A stretch of 64,000 bases of DNA from Pseudorhizobium xiangyangii (GTDB taxonomy: Bacteria > Pseudomonadota > Alphaproteobacteria > Rhizobiales > Rhizobiaceae), in assembly GCF_020531965.1 (NCBI RefSeq), contig NZ_JAJAWH010000013.1, positions 62,001-126,000 of the forward strand. The letters are read 5' to 3'. A model generated the notes under the pieces. The model did not search any database. It saw only the letters and a list, made by a program, of their open reading frames with translations, and had not been told where the DNA came from. This document shows, piece by piece, positions 57,525-64,000 of the stretch. Positions within the stretch are counted from its first letter, which is position 1; every line of letters starts with the position of its first letter. A program made the position numbers and the translations under genes.

Positions 57525-58584
57525 TCCCAGCTTGGAGGGCGTTGCCTGCCTCTGGATGCGCGGCGGCACCTCAAAGGCTGCCGTTTTTCTCGCATCGGAC
57601 CTCCCGAGCGACCCGAAAGAGCGCGATGGGCTGCTTTTGCGGATCATGGGTTCGCCGGATGCACGTCAGATTGACGGCATCGGCGGTGCCGATCCGCTCA
57701 CCTCGAAAGTAGCAATCCTTTCGCCGGCAAGCCGGTCGGATGCGGATATCGACTATCTCTTTCTGCAGGTCTTCGTGGATCAACCTGTGGTGACGGATGC
57801 ACAGGCTTGCGGCAACATCCTTGCTGCTGTCGGCCCGGCCGCAATCGAACGTGGTCTTGTCTCGGCCGTGCACGGCACTACGCCCGTTCGGATCCACATG
57901 GTCAATACCGGCGAGGTCTCGCTGGCGCAGGTGTCCACGCCTGGCCGCAAGGTCAGCTATGCGGGAAATGCCAGCATCGATGGCGTTCCCGGATGCCACG
58001 CTGCCATACCTCTCCTCTTCCAGAACACCGAAGGCTCGATGTGCGGCAAGCTTCTTCCATCCGGGAATGTCCGGGACCTCATCGAGGGCGTGGAATGCAC
58101 GATGATAGACAATGGCATGCCGATCGTCATTCTGCGCGCATCCGACTTCGGACTTGCGGGTACTGAGGGCTGCGACGAGCTTGAGGCGAATATCGAGCTC
58201 AAGTCCCGCCTGGAAGCCATCCGCCTGGCCGTCGGCCCGGTGATGAACCTGGGGGACGTGAAAGAAAAATCCGTACCCAAGATGACGCTCGTCTCGCGGC
58301 CTGTGAATGGCGGCACGATCAGCACGCGTAGCTTCATCCCCCACCGCTGCCACGCTTCCATCGGCGTCTTTGCCGCAGTGAGCGTGGCCACCGCATGCAC
58401 CCTGCCCGGCTCGGTGGCCGCCGATGCGGCACAATTGCCCTTAGACGATCGCTTCCTCATCGAACATCCGGGCGGCGCGGCTGAAGTGCTCATTCACCGG
58501 GACAGCGAGGGTAGAACCGAAGGCGCCGGGACATTGCGCACTGCGCGTAAGCTGTTCGAGGGGCGCGTCTTTCCCGCCCCCTGA
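57517..58584 (+). CDS. galD: 4-oxalomesaconate tautomerase (PrpF family)
   Basis: A 355-residue PrpF-fold isomerase. [50 protein letters not shown] and [20 protein letters not shown] match P. putida GalD. It converts the keto and enol forms of 4-oxalomesaconate so that GalB can act. It closes the co-transcribed run galB-dioxygenase-galC-galD. Confidence 0.9.
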   Translation: MSDPSLEGVACLWMRGGTSKAAVFLASDLPSDPKERDGLLLRIMGSPDARQIDGIGGADPLTSKVAILSPASRSDADIDYLFLQVFVDQPVVTDAQACGNILAAVGPAAIERGLVSAVHGTTPVRIHMVNTGEVSLAQVSTPGRKVSYAGNASIDGVPGCHAAIPLLFQNTEGSMCGKLLPSGNVRDLIEGVECTMIDNGMPIVILRASDFGLAGTEGCDELEANIELKSRLEAIRLAVGPVMNLGDVKEKSVPKMTLVSRPVNGGTISTRSFIPHRCHASIGVFAAVSVATACTLPGSVAADAAQLPLDDRFLIEHPGGAAEVLIHRDSEGRTEGAGTLRTARKLFEGRVFPAP

Positions 58585-58642
58585 AGAGGGTCTGTGCCAA
58601 GACCAGTCTGGAACAGGCGACTAGGCCCATTCACGTTGATCG

Positions 58643-59683
58643 TCAGATCGCCTTGGTGATCATGCCGTAGACGATATTGCGGTTGGCCCCGAAGGTAACG
58701 CTTGCGGTATCGTCGCTCGCTTTTGTCGCCTCAATGATATCCCACATGTCTGCCTTGGATCGCAGCAGCAGCGCCCAGTCCATGAAGGTTTCCATATAAC
58801 CATCAACGACGATATCCTGTGCGAAGTTCGCAAACAGGAAGCTTCCTCCGGGCTTGAGCATGCTCAGGCAGGCTTCCGTCAATTTGACGGAAACTTTTCG
58901 GGAGAGGTAGTCGTAAAGCCCCGCCGCGTAGACGAAGTCGAACTTGCCAAGGCGATCGGGCTTGGCGAGCAGCGTTCTAACCGATCCGTCGATGGCCTCA
59001 ACGGAGGTGCCGGCAAAATCTCTGGTTATGGAACCGACACTAAGAGGATCCTGGTCAAGCGCAACCCAGCGGCGGAGCGCATTGTTGCGAAGAGCCTGTG
59101 ACCCGTTCGCTTCTCTCAAGTGCCCGGCCGCAATGGCCAGGATTTCCGTATCGGGCCCGCGTGCCTTGGCGATCTCGTCCACGTGCCACGTCAGGAGGTC
59201 GCGCCGTTCTCGCACGGCGACCGAGGACGATGCCTCGCGTGTATAGGCATAGAGCGCCTGTCCTGTCGGCGTTGAATTTGCGACTTCGTCGGCGATGCTC
59301 TCATGGCCGTAGATGAAATCGAGCAGTTGCGCGTCCCCGGAGTAGCCGCGCGGCTTGTCATGAGACCAGCGGGTGAAGGGATCTTGAAGCAGATATTTCG
59401 AAATCCCATGGCGTTGCGCCATGGGAATGAGTTCCCGCCATATGTCTGGATGGCTTTTCGCTCTCAACTCATGAAGTGACCGTGCGAGCTGATCGATGAT
59501 CGTCGCCGGGGCGAGGTCTTTGTCGATTTGTTGCCTGGTCAGATCGAGGATGAGCGACAGTTCAGCGAGACTTTGGCTCCTGGGTCGGTCGTCATAGTCT
59601 TGCCGCTGGATCGCCAGCTCCTCAAGAAGCGCTTCTGACGTGATGAGGCTTTGCCCGTCGGCAACAAAGGAATACTTTTTCAA
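58643..59683 (-). CDS. SAM-dependent methyltransferase, PhcB-like
   Basis: A ~346-residue protein. The C-terminal half is a class I methyltransferase (EILAIAAGHLREANGSQ, DFVYAAGLYDYLSRK, LKPGGSFLFANF); the motif KPRGYSGDAQLLDFIYG is typical of the family often labelled 3-hydroxypalmitate methyl ester synthase (PhcB-like). The N-terminal half is helical. TTG 59683 with GGGGG upstream is preferred; TTG 59707 gives a longer frame. It is divergent from a GGDEF-EAL gene, which suggests a signalling role. The methyl acceptor is unknown. Confidence 0.7.
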   Translation of the reverse strand: MKKYSFVADGQSLITSEALLEELAIQRQDYDDRPRSQSLAELSLILDLTRQQIDKDLAPATIIDQLARSLHELRAKSHPDIWRELIPMAQRHGISKYLLQDPFTRWSHDKPRGYSGDAQLLDFIYGHESIADEVANSTPTGQALYAYTREASSSVAVRERRDLLTWHVDEIAKARGPDTEILAIAAGHLREANGSQALRNNALRRWVALDQDPLSVGSITRDFAGTSVEAIDGSVRTLLAKPDRLGKFDFVYAAGLYDYLSRKVSVKLTEACLSMLKPGGSFLFANFAQDIVVDGYMETFMDWALLLRSKADMWDIIEATKASDDTASVTFGANRNIVYGMITKAI

Positions 59684-59951
59684 AGTGCGATCCCCCGGAA
59701 TATTCAATAAAACTAAACTGCGAATTGCCGCGCACTTAAGCTTGGCAATACTTTAGCAACTAAGCAGATTGAAGAATGAACCCATATGCCCCGATAACAC
59801 ACAGTTCGCCGTATTTCCTTAGGAAAGAATTAATGCTGTTATCTTATTTTTTGTATGCATACTTCTGCAATTAGGGGACGGGAGATAGGCTGCATGTCTG
59901 GATCGCCGGGGATGGCCTCTCGGAGACGTGGCGCTTGCGTCAGAGCCACGC

Positions 59952-62000
59952 ATGTCAACGGATTGGTGCATGATGCCCATTGGGACTGACCCGCTGGAAA
60001 ACGGGGCAAGGGACAAGCTTACCCTTCCGGCTGCCCCTGAGCTTTGGGCACTCTACAGGGAACACGGCGACAAGGATCGCCGGCAGGGGATCCGACAGGG
60101 TCTCTGGATCGCCGTCCTTACCTATCTTCTTTTCAGTGTCACGGATCTCGTGCTCATCCCCGACGTGGCGCTTTACACGATCGCCTGTCGATTTGCGGTC
60201 GCGATTGCCGTCCTTTCGATGATGGAGATTGAGGTCCGCATTGGGGCACCTACCTCTCGGCTCGACATCACCTGCGCAGTCGCCCTGGTCCTTGGCTATC
60301 TTGGATGGCTTCTGCCATCCCTGATGAGCAATGAGCACGAAAACCTGTCTCATTACCTGATCTACGGCACCATCTTCATGATGGGAGCCAATCTCTTCTT
60401 CAGCCTGCGGTTTCGTCTGTCTCTGTTGGCGTCGGGGGTGATGCTGGCCGCCTTCTTCGGCGCATTGTTTCAGTTCGCACCGCTGGATCGCGCCTACCAG
60501 ATTACGCTTGGGACCTTTTTCGTTTCCTGCTTCGTGTTTACGTCCTATGTGAACTGGAAACTGCAGCAGGAGCGCTTCAAGGTCTTCGTCAACGCGCTTG
60601 AGGCGAAGTACCTCCAGAAGGAAGCGGTAGAACGTGGGAAAACGCTCCTGCGGTTATCCAACACCGATTATCTTACCGGCCTTGAGAACCGACGCTCCAT
60701 CGACAGTCGGCTGCGTGAGCATTGGCGGCAGTGGCAACAGGAAGGGCGCGGCTTTTCCGTTCTCCTGATCGACGTCGATTTCTTCAAACGATACAATGAC
60801 TTTTACGGCCATCAACGAGGTGACCGCTGCCTTATTCAGGTTGCTGAGGCATTGCATCGGATCATACAGACGCACGAGGGCTCGATCGGACGTTTCGGCG
60901 GTGAAGAGTTCATCGTGATTGCAAAGGCGGCTTCTGACGAGAAGGTGCTGCGGCTTGCCGAGGAAATCCGCCAGACGATCGAGCAGATCCAGCTGTCGCA
61001 TGAGGAGCGCCGTGACGGAGTATCCATCGTTACCGTCAGCGTCGGCGCAGCAGTCGCCAAGGTTCACAGCACCTCCAAACTCGAGAAGATCATCGACCAG
61101 GCAGACCGTGCCCTCTACGCGGCGAAGGCCCATGGCCGCAACTGCGCGCGTCTCTACGATCCAAGCGACGCACGTGCTCGCGATCTTACGGAAAACATCG
61201 CTGCACTCCTCAAGATTGCCGTTGAGAGAGATCTCGTGTCGCTCGTCTATCAGCCGATACGGAACCTGAAATCCGGTGCTATCGATGCAGTCGAGGCATT
61301 GATGCGGCTGCGCATGCTCGATGGTAGCGAAATTCCTCCCAGCCTTTTCATTCCTGTCGCCGAACGAACCGGCAGGATCATCGAACTTGGCAACTGGTCC
61401 ATCCGCAACGCTTGCCGGGAACTGTTGGTGAAAGACTCTATCGGCCTCATCAGCATCAATGTGTCGCCGATCCAGCTCAAGGCGCCCGGCTTTGCCGCGT
61501 CAGTCGCAGCGATCCTCGGCGAGACGGGCGTGAGCGGCAATCGCCTCGCCTTCGAGATCACCGAAGGTCAGGAAATGGAAATGCATTCGGATGTCCTGAG
61601 GTGCCTCGTGGACCTGCGGACGCTGGGTATCCAGATCTGGCTTGACGATTTCGGCACAGGCTTTGCCGGCCTCTCGTGGCTTCGGCTCATCGAATTCGAT
61701 CTGGTCAAGATCGACCGCTCCTTCCTCCATGCATCCGATACGTCGGAAGGCGAGACGATGTTGCAGAACATCGTTCGACTGATCCGCGACAGGGGACCCG
61801 ATCTCCTGATCGAGGGCGTCGAAACGGATGAGCAACTGGAGATCGTCCAGAAACTCGGCATCTACCGGGCACAGGGATATCACCTCGGTACGCCATCATC
61901 TGCAGAGCGGCTGATGGAACTTCTCACCAGCACCAAGAAGGTAGACGTACCTCGTGCCCACTCACGGAAGAAGCTAAAACTCGCGGGCGCGACCTCGTGA
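59952..62000 (+). CDS. Diguanylate cyclase/phosphodiesterase (GGDEF-EAL) with membrane sensor
   Basis: About 680 residues. Around six N-terminal membrane helices (residues ~50-205) with a short coil (~205-230) are followed by a GGDEF domain with the intact site FGGEEF and a metal aspartate in LLIDVDFFKRYND, then an EAL domain with EALMRLR, NVSPIQL, DDFGTGFAGLSWL, KIDRSF and EGVET. Both catalytic sites look complete, so it may both make and degrade cyclic di-GMP, controlled by the membrane part. ATG 59952 is chosen; GTG 59928 and ATG 59967-59970 are alternatives. Confidence 0.9.
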   Translation: MSTDWCMMPIGTDPLENGARDKLTLPAAPELWALYREHGDKDRRQGIRQGLWIAVLTYLLFSVTDLVLIPDVALYTIACRFAVAIAVLSMMEIEVRIGAPTSRLDITCAVALVLGYLGWLLPSLMSNEHENLSHYLIYGTIFMMGANLFFSLRFRLSLLASGVMLAAFFGALFQFAPLDRAYQITLGTFFVSCFVFTSYVNWKLQQERFKVFVNALEAKYLQKEAVERGKTLLRLSNTDYLTGLENRRSIDSRLREHWRQWQQEGRGFSVLLIDVDFFKRYNDFYGHQRGDRCLIQVAEALHRIIQTHEGSIGRFGGEEFIVIAKAASDEKVLRLAEEIRQTIEQIQLSHEERRDGVSIVTVSVGAAVAKVHSTSKLEKIIDQADRALYAAKAHGRNCARLYDPSDARARDLTENIAALLKIAVERDLVSLVYQPIRNLKSGAIDAVEALMRLRMLDGSEIPPSLFIPVAERTGRIIELGNWSIRNACRELLVKDSIGLISINVSPIQLKAPGFAASVAAILGETGVSGNRLAFEITEGQEMEMHSDVLRCLVDLRTLGIQIWLDDFGTGFAGLSWLRLIEFDLVKIDRSFLHASDTSEGETMLQNIVRLIRDRGPDLLIEGVETDEQLEIVQKLGIYRAQGYHLGTPSSAERLMELLTSTKKVDVPRAHSRKKLKLAGATS

Positions 62001-62070
62001 CTGGCCTTGCTCCCTACCGGCTTGCGAGCGTCGGCGCACGGGCCCGCACGTAAAGGGCAGAGCCCTTCGT

Positions 62071-62901
62071 TCAAGCCACTTTCGCAACTCCGCGCCCGTG
62101 TCGCAGGGCTCCCCACATTCCCTTTATTACGCGCCGACCCGTTTTCCGTCGCAAGCATCCGTCGCCATCGTAGGTGAACATCAGCCTGCGGCAGGCGAAC
62201 CCATGAGCCAACCAAAGCGTGAAAGCGACGCCGACGGCCCATCCCATGATGGTGTCGCTTGGCCAATGGGCACCGACAAGCTGGCGCGACAGGCAGATCA
62301 GGACACCAACCGGGATGAACAGGGAACGCAGGCGAGGAAATACCAGCGCCAGCGACATGGCCATGGCCCCGGCCGTTGCGGAATGTCCGGACGGGAACGC
62401 GGCAAAGTCGGAATCGAATGTAAACGGCTCGAAATGGAGATAGCCGTGGGTGTCGAGAAGCTTTGGTCGCGCCCGCCCGATCATATTCTTGACCAGTGAC
62501 GCCATCAGGCCACCGCCCGCGACCGAAAGGAAGATGAAGGCCGCTGCCGCCGTGATGGCATTGGCGCCGACGACGACGCGCTTTCGCAAGCGCGTCGTCG
62601 GGACGAACAGGCTGAGGATCAGCAGCACGCCGGTGACGACCAGAACCTCAAAGCCTTCGCCGAGATCCGTGATCCATTCGGCCGCCGGTTGAAGTTCTTC
62701 TGGAAACTGCTTCATCCACAGGCCCAGCGTATAGTCGGGCCCCCACATGAGCAAAAGAGAAAGCAGGAAGAATATCGCCAATATGACAAGCGGCCGCTCG
62801 AGGGGCGCACGATGATCCGGAACGGGCAGCAAAGGCGCGGAGAACAACCGCGCGCAACCGGTAAGGATACGTGAACGACTTGCAGGGGGTGTGTTCGCCA
62901 T
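62071..62901 (-). CDS. PAP2-family membrane phosphatase
   Basis: A 276-residue inner-membrane lipid phosphatase with about six helices. The three PAP2 motifs are intact: KNMIGRARP, FPSGHSATAGA and SRQLVGAHWPSD. It probably dephosphorylates undecaprenyl pyrophosphate, phosphatidate or a lipid A group. ATG 62901 is preferred; the extension to 62964 is not family-like. Convergent with the GGDEF-EAL gene. Confidence 0.87.
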   Translation of the reverse strand: MANTPPASRSRILTGCARLFSAPLLPVPDHRAPLERPLVILAIFFLLSLLLMWGPDYTLGLWMKQFPEELQPAAEWITDLGEGFEVLVVTGVLLILSLFVPTTRLRKRVVVGANAITAAAAFIFLSVAGGGLMASLVKNMIGRARPKLLDTHGYLHFEPFTFDSDFAAFPSGHSATAGAMAMSLALVFPRLRSLFIPVGVLICLSRQLVGAHWPSDTIMGWAVGVAFTLWLAHGFACRRLMFTYDGDGCLRRKTGRRVIKGMWGALRHGRGVAKVA

Positions 62902-63103
62902 GAACCCTCCAACGACATATGGCTGCTGCTGATAGAAAGATACGAACGTTGACGCAATGGCCAAGCGGATTTTGTTTGCGTCCCGCGGAGCACATAAGCG
63001 GCTTTACGCTGGCGACAGGTTTCATTCGCTCTGCGCGAGGGCTTCCTTATGCGGGTTTTGAAGACTATCAATTCCGCACGAAGCGATGAAGTGCGGCCCC
63101 GCG

Positions 63104-64000
63104 ATGGCCCGGATCGGATCTACATTGTCCCTGTCACAGGCCCTAACCCGACACCTACAGGATCAGGAACTTTTCGGCTCCCTCGACAGCCTGCCCGCCC
63201 TGGGGGCCGTGGCCACCGAGCGCACCTTCAAGGTCGTCAATCCGTCTACCGGGGAACTGCTCGCCGAGCTTCCCGATATGGGGATCGAAGAGACGCGGGC
63301 TGCAATCGACAGGGCATATGCCGCGCAAGCGGACTGGGCGGCGCTCACCGCGCGCGCGCGCAGCGACATACTCTGGAAATGGCATCAGCTTATCGTACGG
63401 CATACCGATGATCTCGCGGCAATCCTCACCGCAGAAATGGGCAAGCCGATCGCCGAGGCTGGCTCGGAAGTCTCCCATGCCGCCGCATATCTCCAATGGT
63501 ATGCGGAAGAGGCCAATCGCGTCTATGGCGAGACGATCTCGGCGCCCTCTACCGATCGGCGCATGCTGGTCATCAAGCAGCCGATCGGCGTCGTCGGCAC
63601 CATCACACCGTGGAATTTCCCCGCCTCCATGGTAGCGCGCAAGATCTCACCCGCGTTGGCGGCTGGTTGTACGATCATCCTGAAGCCCGCCGAACAGACC
63701 CCGCTCGTTGCCGGAGCGATGTTTGCACTTGCTGAAAAAGCCGGCTTTCCCGAAGGCGTTGTCAACCTCGTTTACGCCGCGGAAGGCGACGCGGTCGGTC
63801 GCGAGCTCTGCACGAACCCGAAAGTCCGGAAGATCAGCTTTACCGGCTCGACGGAAGTGGGACGGCTGCTCATGCGCCAATGCTCGGACCAGATCAAAAA
63901 AGTCAGCCTCGAACTCGGGGGCAATGCGCCCTTCATCGTCTTCGATGACGCCGATATCGACGCAGCCGTGGACGGGGCTATTCAGGCAAAATTCCGCAAT
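63104..64000 (+). CDS. gabD: NAD(P)-dependent succinate-semialdehyde dehydrogenase, 3' end outside window
   Basis: About 299 N-terminal residues of an aldehyde dehydrogenase, open to the window end. FKVVNPSTGELLAELPD, ILTAEMGKPIAEAGSEV, TPWNFPASMVARKISPAL and FTGSTEVGRLLMRQCSDQIK, with the glutamate in LELGGNAPFIVF, fit GabD. The catalytic cysteine lies beyond the edge. The start may be ATG 63104 or TTG 63125 (SLSQALTRHLQDQELF). It would oxidise succinate semialdehyde to succinate in GABA breakdown. Confidence 0.88.
   Translation, partial: MARIGSTLSLSQALTRHLQDQELFGSLDSLPALGAVATERTFKVVNPSTGELLAELPDMGIEETRAAIDRAYAAQADWAALTARARSDILWKWHQLIVRHTDDLAAILTAEMGKPIAEAGSEVSHAAAYLQWYAEEANRVYGETISAPSTDRRMLVIKQPIGVVGTITPWNFPASMVARKISPALAAGCTIILKPAEQTPLVAGAMFALAEKAGFPEGVVNLVYAAEGDAVGRELCTNPKVRKISFTGSTEVGRLLMRQCSDQIKKVSLELGGNAPFIVFDDADIDAAVDGAIQAKFRN

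Overview
The window is a chromosomal piece of an alphaproteobacterium of the Rhizobiaceae. The best evidence is the block from about 39.7 to 52.9 kb: tRNA-Ser, rplU-rpmA, obgE-proB-proA-nadD-rsfS-rlmH, an EnvC-like protein, ctpA, a divergent polysaccharide deacetylase and rppH. As far as I recall, this order is characteristic of rhizobia such as Sinorhizobium, Shinella or Rhizobium. High GC, many GTG/TTG starts and many ATGA/GTGA overlaps fit this. Genus and species cannot be fixed from sequence reading alone.

Layout. 0-3.9 kb: the end of a pentose/pentitol uptake and catabolism operon (ABC permease, ribitol 2-dehydrogenase, FGGY pentulose kinase, DTE-type ketose epimerase), followed by a 3' remnant of an ETF-ubiquinone oxidoreductase gene. 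4.7-14.1 kb: a LacI-controlled purine nucleoside/nucleobase operon made of a Pot-type ABC importer, a nucleoside hydrolase, adenine deaminase, an M20 amidohydrolase and a phosphoribosyltransferase. 14.3-18.4 kb: an aminotransferase divergent from a large fusion protein in which an adenylation domain, a carrier domain and a membrane acyltransferase-3 domain sit in one chain. 18.3-24.3 kb: a scarred accessory stretch with a gabD 3' remnant fused in frame to a small membrane protein, a quinone-reductase-like flavoprotein with a divergent LysR, a frameshifted integrase, an alpha/beta hydrolase with a divergent AraC regulator, diverged repeats and IS3 fragments. 24.4-36.4 kb: one nine-gene operon running leftwards, with a peptide/opine-type ABC importer, a BisC-like molybdoenzyme, an aldehyde dehydrogenase, a DAO-family flavoenzyme and a RidA-like protein, divergent from an OccR/NocR-like LysR regulator. 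37.3-39.7 kb: an integrase with two small DNA-binding proteins next to tRNA-Ser(CGA), which looks like the end of an integrated element.

40-52.9 kb is core housekeeping: ribosomal proteins L21/L27, the Obg GTPase, proline synthesis, NAD synthesis, ribosome silencing and methylation, cell-wall and periplasmic maintenance, and RNA 5'-end processing. 52.9-58.6 kb is a gallate-type aromatic cluster (tandem-HTH LysR, DUF1932 dehydrogenase, GalB, a type I extradiol dioxygenase, a GalC-type aldolase, GalD). The ring-cleaving enzyme is a VOC-fold protein rather than the usual type II enzyme. 58.6-64 kb holds a PhcB-like methyltransferase divergent from a GGDEF-EAL protein, a PAP2 phosphatase, and the 5' part of a succinate-semialdehyde dehydrogenase cut by the window edge.

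The three systems most worth following up are the adenylation-carrier-acyltransferase fusion, the importer plus molybdoenzyme plus RidA operon, and the gallate-like cluster with a VOC dioxygenase. No CRISPR array, rRNA operon or complete insertion sequence was seen.
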